Source: Paenibacillus polymyxa (GTDB lineage Bacteria > Bacillota > Bacilli > Paenibacillales > Paenibacillaceae). Taken from it: 64,000 nt of DNA. Each line of letters begins with the position of its first letter. Within the stretch, counting starts at the first letter, position 1. The translations under genes and the position numbers were made by a program. The stretch lies in contig NZ_CP049783.1 of the NCBI RefSeq assembly GCF_015710975.1, positions 558,001-622,000 on the forward strand. The letters are read 5' to 3'. Shown here in pieces: positions 18,805 to 29,400 of this stretch. Below the pieces are notes generated by a model that searched no databases, was not told the origin of the DNA, and saw nothing but the letters and a program-made list of their open reading frames with translations.

Positions 18805-19836
18805 TTACATTTGAATGATAGTGCCAATCCCATATGCGAATAGTCCCTCTTGCGGGTGACGGATAAACGGTTCTCGACAGCCTGTTGGGTCTACAAATTC
18901 CTGAAAGGACGGATAACTTTGTTTCACTTCGTCCCAAAAAACGCCAACATCGTATCCTCTTCCCCACGTCTCAGGTCGCATGCTGATATCATGAAAAGCA
19001 ATCATACCGCCCGGCGCCACCAGTTCTTGATACATGCGGAAATCCGAACTCACACCACCGTAGGAATGATCTCCATCAATAAATAGAAGGTCAATCTGGC
19101 GATTTCCCAGAACCTTTTTTAAATCCTGTTTGGTCGAGCAGTGAAATGAACGATCGCGAATAAAAGAAAACTGCTGTTCCGCGCTGCCGAAACTGGAGTA
19201 AAGCTTCACCTCATTGTCATCCTGACCACCTCCATACGGTCCACCCGGATAATCAATACTGACGAGCAGGGCTTCTGGATCGGCCAGTTGGCTCAAGCAA
19301 TAAAATACGCCGCCGCTGGCTGTCCCGATCTCAACGACTGTTTTAGGCTTTTGGCGCTTCACGACCTCCAGAAAATGACGCAGCTCATAGGGATTCTGAA
19401 TGGCTGGAAAAACAGGTACATGCTCAGCGACCTGCTCCAAAATAGCTCTTAACCGGATGGATTGCGGACTAGTTACGTCCTCTTTAAGATTTTCCGGGGA
19501 AAGAAGTTCAAACAACTCGGGCACGATAACCTTAGCCAAAAGTCCTTCTACATCAGGCTCATCTTCCCCGTCCACTAACCAGGATTCCGGCAACTTAGGA
19601 AGCTTGTCCTCTGGATTCTCTCCTTTTTCAATGGCTGCTTTGAAGTGACTCGCCTGCTCCCGTGTTAGCTTCACATACCCAGGCTTCCACGCATGAATGA
19701 GCAGAAAATCACCTTTCACCTTGATATGATCCAAGCCAAACTTGTGCACCCATGGCAGATCGTTGTATCGCTTTTGCAAATAATAATTTAAGGGGCCTGT
19801 CGGAAGAATTCGTAAATGGTCCAATCTGTTACTCAT
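18805..19836 (-). CDS. SAM-dependent O/N-methyltransferase (Methyltransf_24/CmcI-like)
   Basis: The 343-aa protein has a class I methyltransferase fold in its C-terminal half: VVEIGTASGGVFYCL is the SAM-binding glycine loop, followed by LLVSIDYPGG, and LLFIDGDHSYGG with acidic residues that in this family often bind a metal. The first 150 residues are an extra N-terminal region I do not recognise. The gene overlaps the uvrA-like stop (GAGGTGAGAGC then ATGA) and ends 13 bases before the C-domain gene, so it belongs to the biosynthetic operon. It likely methylates a hydroxyl or amine of the product or a precursor. The target is unknown. Confidence 0.85.
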   Translation of the reverse strand: MSNRLDHLRILPTGPLNYYLQKRYNDLPWVHKFGLDHIKVKGDFLLIHAWKPGYVKLTREQASHFKAAIEKGENPEDKLPKLPESWLVDGEDEPDVEGLLAKVIVPELFELLSPENLKEDVTSPQSIRLRAILEQVAEHVPVFPAIQNPYELRHFLEVVKRQKPKTVVEIGTASGGVFYCLSQLADPEALLVSIDYPGGPYGGGQDDNEVKLYSSFGSAEQQFSFIRDRSFHCSTKQDLKKVLGNRQIDLLFIDGDHSYGGVSSDFRMYQELVAPGGMIAFHDISMRPETWGRGYDVGVFWDEVKQSYPSFQEFVDPTGCREPFIRHPQEGLFAYGIGTIIQM

Positions 19837-22748
19837 GCTCTCACCTCGTCCTCGTTGAAATCCATTCCGACATTACGCAAAAATGAGCCGGTATGGGAAT
19901 GCACACAGGCTGCAACCTGCTCAGGGGTTCCAGCCACCACCAGCTGTCCACCTCTGGTCCCTCCCTCGGGACCAAGATCCAACACATAATCTGCCGTTTT
20001 GATCAAATGCAGATTATGTTCAATGATGAGGACGGTATTACCCTCATCTACGAGCTGTTGAAGGATGGTTAGCAGACGCTGGATGTCGTCAGGATGCAAG
20101 CCTGTGGTCGGTTCATCCAGAATGTATAACTGGCTGCTCCCCTTTTTTAACTGACCTAGCTCCTCCACCAGCTTAATACGCTGGGCTTCCCCGCCAGATA
20201 ATGTCGTTGCAGACTGACCCAGCTTCATATAACCAAGACCCAGTTGGTTCATAAGCTTCAGCTTGCTGTAAATAACAGGCTGGTCAGCAAAGAAAACTGC
20301 AGCTTCTTCAATACTCATCTCCAATACATCCGCAATATTCTTCTCTTGATATGTAATGGCCAGTATATCTTCGCTGTAGCGTCTGCCCCGGCACGTCTCG
20401 CACATCATTTCAACGTCAGACATAAACTGCATTTCAGTGACGATCACCCCGAGTCCTGAACAAACTTCACAGCGTCCACCTGGTGAATTGAAGCTAAAAT
20501 GTGCATCCTTCCGTTGCAGCTGTCTGGCTCTTTCAGTCCTGGCAAACAACTTACGGATAGCGTCAAACACCCCCACATAGGTAGCCGGAGTGGATCGCGA
20601 TGTTCGTCCAATTGGCTTCTGATCGATACAAATCACCTGATCAATCGACGCTTCTCCTTTCATCTCTACATCGTGCTTCAGATATGCAGGCTTACCATCC
20701 AGGTGAGCACGCAATTTTTCATATATAACGTTATGAACCAGCGTGGTTTTCCCTGATCCGGATACCCCTGTGACACAAACCAAGCAACCGAGCGGTATGC
20801 GTATGTTCAGGTTCTGTAGATTATTCTCCCTCGCTCCCAGCACCTCCAGATACTTCCCGTCACGAGCCTTTCTCCGCCTTGAGGGCAATGGAATACCTCG
20901 CCGGCCGGCCAAATATTGTCCCGTCAAAGAATTGGGATTGCTCATGACTTGTTCCACCGTCCCCTGTGCCACAATTTCACCACCGAGCGCTCCTGCACCA
21001 GGTCCAATATCCACAAGATAATCCGCTTGGGCCATAATCTCTTCATCATGTTCGACGACCAAGATGGTGTTTCCCAAATCCCGTAGCCTGTGAAGCATTG
21101 CTATCATTTTGCCGGTATCCTTCGGGTGCAATCCGACACTGGGTTCATCCAAAATGTAGATCATCCCCATCAGTCCTGAGCTTAGTTGAGTCGTTAAGCG
21201 TACGCGCTGCGATTCACCACCCGAGAGCATCGTCACCGGACGGTTCAGACTTAAATAGTCCAGTCCCATGTCGAGCAGCAACGCCAGACGAGTCTTCATT
21301 TCCCGTAAAATAGGCTGTGCGACAGCCGCAAGACTCTGGAAAAATCGGGGGGCCGCTCGCAGTAGTTCATCGCAGTATGCATGCAGCTCAACTAACGGCA
21401 TATTCGAAAAATCACGGATCGTTTGATCCCCTACACGATACAGAAGACGTTCTGCCTTCAAACGGGCTCCTCCGCAGCTCGGACACACTTGTTCTATCAT
21501 GACTGCCTTATCTTCCGCTTTCATGGCGCTCATTTCGTCCTTGGCATTAGCGTTGAAGCGCTCATAAATGAGATTCACAATGCCTGCAAATTTTTCATGC
21601 ATTGGCTTGCCACCTGTAGCAGGATTCTCAATGGCAATCTTTTCCCCTTGAGTACCGTATAGCACAGCGTATAACGCCTCATTCGGCAGATCCTTTACCG
21701 CCGTATTCAGGTCAAAATGATACCGGGTCGCCAGTCCCTCTAAAATTTTTCGATTTTTATGAAATTTCTCTTTCTCGCATTGCCAGCCAAGCAGGTGGAT
21801 CGCTCCTTCGGCCACACTTTTGGATCGATCAGGAATCACACGTTCGAGATTCACTTCATAATGTGTGCCAAGTCCTGTACATGTCGGACAAGCACCCAGA
21901 GGACTATTGGATGAAAAAGCTCCTGCCGAGATTTCACTGACCATCATTCCGCAACGGCAACACCCGGAGTTTGGAGTACATGCAGATCGTTTATCGACCA
22001 TAGGTCGAATTTGCATCCATCCGTCTCCCACATCCAGCGCCTTGTCTACCAGAACTTGAATATCTTTGACTTGCTCCACGGAATTTGAAATCGTCACTTG
22101 ACCAACCAGTACCTCCAGCCGGTTGTACTCTTTTCCTAGGTGTACTACCTGTGGAGACATACTGGAGAACAAAACTTCTGCTTGCTGTACATCCAGCAAT
22201 TTTTGGTTCCAATTTAACTGGGTATAGCCCTTTTTTCGTATTTCCTTCAGCAACGCTACAGGCCCGCCATGTGGCATGGAAAGAATTGGCGCATATACAT
22301 CAATAGATGTATCAGATGGATATTGGAGCACCTGCTCTGTGATTTTCTTTCTGCTTTGAACAGGCAATGCTTCCTGGCAATAGGGACAAACGGCCTGACT
22401 TGTTCGTGAAAACAATAACCGCACATAAGAAGAAAGCTCGGTCAATGTTCCCACCGTAGACCTTGGATTCCGGGACAACGTCTTTTGCTCCATCGCAATT
22501 GCCGGAGACAGCCCTTCGATCAAGTCCACATCCGCATCTTCCGTTTTTCGCAAGCCCATTCGCTCATATGCGGACAGCGACTCCATTAAGCGTCGCCGTC
22601 CTTCTGCATATAGTGTATTGAACACTAGTGACGATTTCCCTGAGCCGCTTACTCCCGTGAAGACGACCAATTGATCACGCGGAATCCGCAAAGAGATATT
22701 TTTCAGGTTATGCTGTCTGGCGCCTTTGACAACAATGTAGTTTTGCAT
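19833..22748 (-). CDS. UvrA paralogue (ABC-type excinuclease A-like, probable self-resistance)
   Basis: At about 971 aa this is a full-length UvrA-like protein, close in size to cellular UvrA. It has two ATPase halves: Walker A FTGVSGSGKSS near the N terminus and VTGVSGSGKTT near the middle, two signature motifs TMLSGGESQRV and TTLSGGEAQRI, and Walker B regions ILDEPSVGLHP and ILDEPTTGLHP. Zinc-binding Cys pairs CPTC and CEVC/CETC are present. UvrA paralogues sit in clusters for DNA-binding antibiotics, for example DrrC of daunorubicin, where they protect the producer. The gene lies between the exporter and the tailoring genes. The start is unsure: a GTG at 22760 is also possible and neither has a strong ribosome binding site. 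This is probably a second uvrA; the cell's usual uvrA-uvrB pair is not here. Confidence 0.92.
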   Translation of the reverse strand: MQNYIVVKGARQHNLKNISLRIPRDQLVVFTGVSGSGKSSLVFNTLYAEGRRRLMESLSAYERMGLRKTEDADVDLIEGLSPAIAMEQKTLSRNPRSTVGTLTELSSYVRLLFSRTSQAVCPYCQEALPVQSRKKITEQVLQYPSDTSIDVYAPILSMPHGGPVALLKEIRKKGYTQLNWNQKLLDVQQAEVLFSSMSPQVVHLGKEYNRLEVLVGQVTISNSVEQVKDIQVLVDKALDVGDGWMQIRPMVDKRSACTPNSGCCRCGMMVSEISAGAFSSNSPLGACPTCTGLGTHYEVNLERVIPDRSKSVAEGAIHLLGWQCEKEKFHKNRKILEGLATRYHFDLNTAVKDLPNEALYAVLYGTQGEKIAIENPATGGKPMHEKFAGIVNLIYERFNANAKDEMSAMKAEDKAVMIEQVCPSCGGARLKAERLLYRVGDQTIRDFSNMPLVELHAYCDELLRAAPRFFQSLAAVAQPILREMKTRLALLLDMGLDYLSLNRPVTMLSGGESQRVRLTTQLSSGLMGMIYILDEPSVGLHPKDTGKMIAMLHRLRDLGNTILVVEHDEEIMAQADYLVDIGPGAGALGGEIVAQGTVEQVMSNPNSLTGQYLAGRRGIPLPSRRRKARDGKYLEVLGARENNLQNLNIRIPLGCLVCVTGVSGSGKTTLVHNVIYEKLRAHLDGKPAYLKHDVEMKGEASIDQVICIDQKPIGRTSRSTPATYVGVFDAIRKLFARTERARQLQRKDAHFSFNSPGGRCEVCSGLGVIVTEMQFMSDVEMMCETCRGRRYSEDILAITYQEKNIADVLEMSIEEAAVFFADQPVIYSKLKLMNQLGLGYMKLGQSATTLSGGEAQRIKLVEELGQLKKGSSQLYILDEPTTGLHPDDIQRLLTILQQLVDEGNTVLIIEHNLHLIKTADYVLDLGPEGGTRGGQLVVAGTPEQVAACVHSHTGSFLRNVGMDFNEDEVRA

Positions 22749-22787
22749 GTTTAAGCCCACACTTTTTTATAAATTTTAATGGATTGG

Positions 22788-25700
22788 TTATGAGCCACTG
22801 ACTTCAGCACTCAGTACTTCCAGCTCCTTCATCTGTCCCATTTCCATCTTCAGCAGGCGGTCTGCGGTATGAAAATAATGGTCATCATGCGTGATGGCGA
22901 ACACAATTTTGCCTGCCGCCTTCATTTCAGGCAGAAGTGTATGATAAAAGAACTTTCGGAACTCTGGATCTTGATCCGCAGCCCATTCGTCAAACAAATA
23001 TACAGGTCGATTCTCCAGATAACAGATCAACAGCGCAAGCCGCTTCCGCTGGCCGCCAGATAGCTTGAGCGTGCTAAAATATCCATCCTTAACCGTTACT
23101 TTATCCTCCAATCCCAGCCTTTTCAGATAAAGAACAATGTCAGATTGCTTTTCCTTATAATCAATGTCGTACAAACGCTCAAACAAATGGAAATCAGAGA
23201 ACACGGTGGAGAAATACTCGCCCGAGGTACGTGGGTCAATGACTTCTCCATTGATCGTGATGTATCCCGTTTGTGGCGGGTAAAGAGCGGTCATTAGCTT
23301 GGCAAGCGTTGTTTTACCACTGCCGTTGCCGCCTGTAATAAAAATGATCTGTCCTTTAGCGGCCTCCAGCGTAATAGGTCCGACCACAAAGCTGGACTCT
23401 CCAGTCACGTTGCTGTACTCAAAGCTAAGATTGTGAAAACCAATGCGTTCCACAGCAACCTCTTCATCTACCCCACTCGCAGTATCATGTACTTCTCCAC
23501 TGTCATTAGTTGGCATTTCCGCAATAAAGGTTTTAATTCTTCGCCAGGAGGTCCGAATCTGGAACAACTCCGGCACAGCCTGCAACAACCCGTTGATCGG
23601 TCCAATCAAATAAAGAAACACGACAACAAATTGAATTAATGTGTAATCCTTTATGTTCGGGAAAATCGTCGGGAACACAAAGGTTACTACACCTAAAATT
23701 AAAATCAGCAGCGTTTCGCCCAGCACCAGCGCATTGGTAAATTTAATACGGGACACCGAGCGTTTTTGCCGATACTGTTCACAGCTATCCTGAATATCGC
23801 TCCCGAACTCCGCCTTTTTGCGACCATGCATACTAAGCTCTTTAAAGCCTTTGAGCATGTGATCGATAAACCCCAAATATACGTTTTGGGTATCCCTCGC
23901 CTCTTCCCAATAACGGTTAGCCGTACCGCTGACAAGGCTATAAAATGCGGCGATCACCGCAATCACGACCAGCGAGAGAATTGTTCCCCAAAACGAAATC
24001 GTACCGAGATAAACAAAGCAGCAGATGACAGTCAGCAAGCTGGTTGCGAACCCGACCGCCACATTAGCCGAGAAGCCGACCATCTCCGTATCATTATTTA
24101 AAGTGGCTAAAATTTTGCCGTTGTCCATGCGTTCTAATTTGTCATAAGAGCTGTGCAGCACTCGTTGAATGAGTTCCATCCGTTTTCGATAAATCATGTT
24201 ATAGGTGATCTTCACTAATTTGGTTTCAATCAGCTTGCGGCCGAAAATATATACTGCCAGCGCCAGCCCGAAATAATACAGCAGGTATTTGAGCGGAATC
24301 TCGCTGCCAATCGAGAAATTGACGATAAAAATGACAAAGGCATTCGCCGCACCGCTCAGCAAGCTCATCATCACCAACAAAGGAAGCGAACGTCTAGTTT
24401 CATCTGCGTTAGGGAAAAGCGTACCCAGCACCAAGTAGACAAAGCTCAAGAGCAATCCTAGGCCCAAGGCCCCAATCGCAAACGGAAAGCTAAACGGAGA
24501 CCAGACAATCGCGGTTGTCCAGGAAACCCCCTGCATCGCAGTAGGAACCAGATAAACTCCATACAAAAACGGTGTACTGCAAAGTAAAAACACCAGCCAT
24601 GTAAGCAGCTTTTTTGGATTCAAAGACTTATAAACACGTTGTTTGCGGATGATGTCCCGTACAACTGTAATCAGCAGAACTCCTACAGCCAGCACATAAC
24701 ATGCCAGCATAATCGTAATGACGGACCATGCATTATCTGTTTTCTGATCCGGCTCATACGGAGACACAGGTTGACGATCTCGTAAAATATCCATCAGGCC
24801 GTGACCCGTAATATACGTTAAAGTGGTACCGTTATTCGCCATAATCCCTACAGCGAGCTGATCTTGAGGGCGAAAAACCATATATGCAGAAAAATTCGGA
24901 TTTAATCCAGCCTTCGACACCTCTCCATTTCCGCTTTGATAATCAGCCCAGCCCATAGCATAAGACGACATATCAAACTTGCTGGGAGCCACAGTGCGGT
25001 CAGGCGCATGCGTTTCCATAATTAATGGAGTCATGGGAGATTTCAGGCTGCCCAGTTGATACTTGAGCCAGGTAGCGAGGTCATTACCGTCCATCATGAT
25101 ATAACCAGCAGGACGATTCCCCCTAAAGACAGGGGATTGATATTCACGTGCTTGAAAAAAGCCGTTCTTGTAGCCTGTTGCCAGTGTGGATGCGGCTTCT
25201 GTGGGGTAAAGAGTGGTCTTATGCAGACCCAATGGCTGAAAAATATGGGCCTTCATATAATCTTCGTAAGGCTGCCCCGTGACCTTTTGAATGACAGCCC
25301 CCACGATGGCATAGTTAATAGTGGCATATTCAAAGCGTTCGCCAGGACGGTTATGTAATTCTAAGCCATTCACATTCCTCACGACCTGTTCGAGTGAATC
25401 GACGCGGTTGGAGATCGGAATGTCGGTAATCGTATACCATGGAATGCCGCTGGAGTGGTGTAGCAACTGTCGTAGTGTAATCTCGACATTTTGGTGTTTG
25501 TACTTGGCTTGGAACCATGGAAAATACTTCGAAACAGGATCATCCAGCTTCAACAAACCCTGCTGCTGTAGCTGCAGTACGGCAAGTGCTGTGAATCCTT
25601 TAGAACAAGAGGCAATTTCAAAGCTTGTCTCAGGTGTAACAGGAGCTTGCTTGTCCACATTTGCATACCCAAAACTTTTGAGGTAAGCCGTTTCTTTTCC

Positions 25701-25898
25701 CCGAACCACCACTACTGTCATTCCGGGGATATGACCTTCCTGCATTTTCTCATGAATAAATGCTTCTAGACGTTGAGTCGTGGCTTGATCCAAACCTGCT
25801 GCGGCTTCCGCGTGATTGGGCAGAATACATGCCGCCACTAAAGCGAAAATCAGAATAACCGCTGCCATTTTTCTCATGATCATCTTTTTACATTCCAT
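22788..25898 (-). CDS. D-Asn prodrug peptidase (ClbP/ZmaM-like) fused to ABC exporter
   Basis: The 1036-aa protein begins with a signal-like helix and a beta-lactamase-fold serine peptidase: Ser-Cys-Ser-Lys at 97-100 (SxxK) and Tyr191 in FEYATINYA. Three membrane segments follow (about 390-510), as in ClbP and XcnG, then an ABC membrane domain and an ATPase with Walker A GGNGSGKTT near 857, signature LKLSGGQRKR and FDEWAADQDP. The peptidase-ABC fusion is the layout of ZmaM-type enzymes, which cut off an N-acyl-D-Asn leader outside the membrane and export the product. It is first in the leftward operon and divergent from the Asn-loading NRPS. A plain PBP4-like hydrolase is the alternative for the N-terminal part, but the context argues against it. 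Confidence 0.9.
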   Translation of the reverse strand: MECKKMIMRKMAAVILIFALVAACILPNHAEAAAGLDQATTQRLEAFIHEKMQEGHIPGMTVVVVRGKETAYLKSFGYANVDKQAPVTPETSFEIASCSKGFTALAVLQLQQQGLLKLDDPVSKYFPWFQAKYKHQNVEITLRQLLHHSSGIPWYTITDIPISNRVDSLEQVVRNVNGLELHNRPGERFEYATINYAIVGAVIQKVTGQPYEDYMKAHIFQPLGLHKTTLYPTEAASTLATGYKNGFFQAREYQSPVFRGNRPAGYIMMDGNDLATWLKYQLGSLKSPMTPLIMETHAPDRTVAPSKFDMSSYAMGWADYQSGNGEVSKAGLNPNFSAYMVFRPQDQLAVGIMANNGTTLTYITGHGLMDILRDRQPVSPYEPDQKTDNAWSVITIMLACYVLAVGVLLITVVRDIIRKQRVYKSLNPKKLLTWLVFLLCSTPFLYGVYLVPTAMQGVSWTTAIVWSPFSFPFAIGALGLGLLLSFVYLVLGTLFPNADETRRSLPLLVMMSLLSGAANAFVIFIVNFSIGSEIPLKYLLYYFGLALAVYIFGRKLIETKLVKITYNMIYRKRMELIQRVLHSSYDKLERMDNGKILATLNNDTEMVGFSANVAVGFATSLLTVICCFVYLGTISFWGTILSLVVIAVIAAFYSLVSGTANRYWEEARDTQNVYLGFIDHMLKGFKELSMHGRKKAEFGSDIQDSCEQYRQKRSVSRIKFTNALVLGETLLILILGVVTFVFPTIFPNIKDYTLIQFVVVFLYLIGPINGLLQAVPELFQIRTSWRRIKTFIAEMPTNDSGEVHDTASGVDEEVAVERIGFHNLSFEYSNVTGESSFVVGPITLEAAKGQIIFITGGNGSGKTTLAKLMTALYPPQTGYITINGEVIDPRTSGEYFSTVFSDFHLFERLYDIDYKEKQSDIVLYLKRLGLEDKVTVKDGYFSTLKLSGGQRKRLALLICYLENRPVYLFDEWAADQDPEFRKFFYHTLLPEMKAAGKIVFAITHDDHYFHTADRLLKMEMGQMKELEVLSAEVSGS

Positions 25899-26467
25899 AA
25901 TCGCTCCAGCTTTCTTTGTAATATGTAATCAAAGCATGCTTGACCAATATATGTAAGACTAATTATCTAGTAATTATATAAAAACACTAGGATAAATAGT
26001 ATTCAAAACGAAGCATTCAATATGGCGTATAAATATGCGTAATTTTATATTTATTTTATGGATATTTAAGCAATTTATAATGAATATATATTAAATAGGT
26101 ATGGGTTTATGTGACGAAAAATCGGGAGATTACCAGGTATTGATCTTAATTCGGAGAGTCAATTGCCAAAAATACGTAATAAACTAATAATTATCAATTT
26201 AATTGAATTTGTATTAACACCTTAACATTTCATCCCGTTCGGATGTAGTGAGTTAATTCACACTTTTTCGAAATTCCCTAGTAAACCTACAAAAACCTTT
26301 TAAAGGGAACTCGTATGTTTAAATTGGTATACAATTGTCGAAAATCCGTTTTATTTTCCTCATAAAAATACATTTTTTCTGCTTGATTGTTTTTATTTGG
26401 TCGGATAGCATCATTTTTATGTAGACTCTACGTTTTTCAAAATCTGCATGTATAAGGAGGCTAATGT
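25899..26467. promoter_or_regulatory. Divergent promoter region of the NRPS/PKS cluster
   Basis: This 569-base AT-rich gap drives both units of the cluster. On the minus strand a weak candidate promoter is TTGGTC (25942-25947) and TATTAC (25918-25923), 18 bases apart, about 20 bases before the peptidase-exporter start. On the plus strand AAGGAGG lies at 26453-26459 before the NRPS ATG; I could not choose a convincing -35/-10 pair. I found no clear operator palindrome and no gene for a cluster-specific regulator inside the window. Confidence 0.5.
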
Positions 26468-29400
26468 ATGTTCTATGCATTAACGCATGCTCAAAAAAGA
26501 ATTTGGTATAACGAAAAAATACATGGCACGACGGCCATGCATAATCTGACCGGACTAGTACGCATTCAAAAGGAACTCGAGCTTGGTGCACTGGAGAATG
26601 CGATTCAGCTCTTCATTTCCAAAACTGAAGGCCTCCGTATCCGGATCGAAGAGCAAGATGGAGAACCCGTACAATACGTTAAGCCCTATGAAAAGGAGAA
26701 TATCGAATATCTTGATTTTAGTCATGAGACTGATCCTTTACAGCATTTTGAACAATGGCTGAAGGTCGTGAGCGGACAAGCGATGCCTCTGTTGAACTCC
26801 AAACTATATTCTTTTGTTATCTTTCGGCTGGGACCTGATGATGTTGGTTATTTGGGTAAATTTCATCATATTATTGCAGACGGTTGGGCTTTACATATCG
26901 TGTCGGAACGAATTTCGCAGTATTATACTCTACTAGTCAACCACCGTCCTCTCCCTGCTGATGAAGAATATTCCTACATACCTATCATTGATCAAGAACA
27001 AGCCTATCTAGCATCTGAACGTTTTATCAAAAATAAAATGTTCTGGAATGAAAAGTTTCAAACCTTACCTGATATGATACCCATCAACAAAAGTAAAGAT
27101 ATTTCGGCCGTTCGCTCATCCTTTGCCATCGATAGCGAAACCTCTCGCATCATCCAGAATTTTATCCAAAGCTCCAAGCTTTCTGTAAATGTGTTATTCG
27201 TATCCGCCCTTCTGCTTTACATCTACCGAACGACTCAAGAAACCGATGTAGTCATCGGGACACCTGTCCTGAACAGATCAGGAAAAAAGCAAAAAAATAC
27301 GTTTGGCATGTTCACCAGCACAATGCCGTTTCGTATCCAAGTGGATGAAGCTTTAGATGCCTACTCCTGGATGAAGCAGGTGGGAACAGAGCTAATGAAT
27401 TTTTACTTTCATCAAAAATATCCGTATGATCTTCTGGCTGGTGATTTGGAGCTTGCCCAAAAAGGATATGACGGTCTGTTTGATATGTGTGTTAATTATT
27501 ACAATATGAAATTTAGTCCCCAATTTGATGGATGCCCCTATGAAGTTCAGGAAGTATTCAGTGGTTATCAGCCTTATGCCCTGCAGCTGGTTATACGTGA
27601 TTGGGAGGGGAGCGGAAGAATTACGCTGGATTTTGACTATAGAGTGAAGGCTTTCAGCGAGATGCAGATTGCCAAAATGTTTGAGCATCTCATGCATATG
27701 ATTCGCGAGATGATCGAGCAGCCATACACTCCGATTGCGGAAATTGAAATGCTGTCTACGCAGGAACACAATGAGCTAATCTATGAGCTGAATCAAACTC
27801 ACTCCCCCTATCCTTCGTCCCTAACCATTACTCAGTTATTTGAACAGCAGGTCGTTGAAAAAGCTAATGAAATTGCCTGTTACTTTAAAGAGCAAACGTT
27901 AACCTATCGTGAGTTAAACGAACGAGCTAACCAACTGGCGAGATTTTTAAAAAGTAGGGGAATTGGCCAAGAGAGTATCGTCGGAATCATGGCGGGGCAT
28001 TCGTTCGAACTTATCATTTCGATCTTAGCTGTATTGAAATCAGGCGGGGCCTACCTGCCGATAGATCCACACTATCCAGCTGACCGTGTTAGCTTTATGC
28101 TGGAGGATTCCGGGGCTGCCTTGCTGCTCACCGACGCACCATTGGATGATGATATCTCTTTTTCCAGAGAAGTCTATCGTATGGATGATGCATCCCTGTA
28201 CGATGGTGATGACTCCAATCTGGAGGCGAAAATCGGACCGGACCAGCTCGCTTATGTCATTTATACCTCTGGTTCCACAGGCAAGCCTAAAGGAGTTGCA
28301 GTCCACCACAAGGGACTTGTGAATTACATATATTGGGCGAATAAAACCTACTTTACCGCCGCACGTGAGGTCTTTGCCTGTTATTCGTCAATAGCCTTTG
28401 ACTTGACCGTCACTTCCATATTCACCCCATTAATCAGCGGTCATGCCATGAGCCTCTACAGGGATGACGATTACAGCGAATTCGTATTGTTTCGCATTCT
28501 GAAAGACCAGCGTACAACCATTGTGAAGCTTACTCCCGCCCATTTGTCCCTTCTTCAAGAGTCGGATATTCGTACATCGAACGTCCGCAAATTCATTGTG
28601 GGTGGAGAAGATTTCAAAGTCAGTCTTGCCCGGAACGTTCATGACATATTTGGTGGCAATGTTACTCTGTACAATGAGTACGGACCTACAGAAACCGTTG
28701 TAGGCTGCATGATCCATATTTATGATTCGAACCGAGATATCCGAAGATCCGTTCCTATCGGCGTACCTTCTGATAACGTGGCTATATATGTGCTGGATGC
28801 GTACTTAAAGCCTGTTCCTATGCAGGTAAAAGGAGAAATTTACATTTCCGGTCCCGGAGTGGCGAGAGGATATTTGAATAGACCTGAACTCACAAAAGAA
28901 AGATTTCTCGATAATCCTTTTGTTCCAGGAGAACGAATGTATAAAACCGGAGACTTGGGAATACGGCTGGAAAATGGCCTGATTGAATACCTTGGCCGGA
29001 AAGATCACCAAGTCAAAATCAAAGGCTTTCGTATCGAACTGGGGGAAATTGAAGGCGCGCTATCCTCATATCAAGGTATTCAGCACGTTGTTGTGAATGT
29101 AGTGGAATCGGACGAAGACAATAGCCAGCCTATGTTGTATGCCTACTATGTATCAGATGCTGCTGTCTCTCCCGAGCTTCTCAAAAATTATTTACATGCT
29201 TGTCTTCCCCATTACATGGTGCCTAGCCATATAATCCGGCTCGAGACCGTACCACTTACGTCAAATGGTAAGGTCGACAAGCGGAAACTTCCTGTACCAG
29301 ACCTGTCCTCTGGATTAACAAGCATGTATGAAGAAGCTCATAATGAGGTTGAAAATATTCTCGTGCAGGTTTGGGAAGAGCTATTCCAGATGGCTAACAT

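Noticed and set aside
25899..26467. Promoter elements for the loader NRPS, including a TATACAAT box near 26328
   Set aside because: No -35 element at a proper distance, and the region is so AT-rich that such boxes are expected by chance.
26319..26591. A 90-codon minus-strand frame in the divergent promoter region
   Set aside because: It overlaps the start of the loader NRPS on the opposite strand and its peptide looks random.
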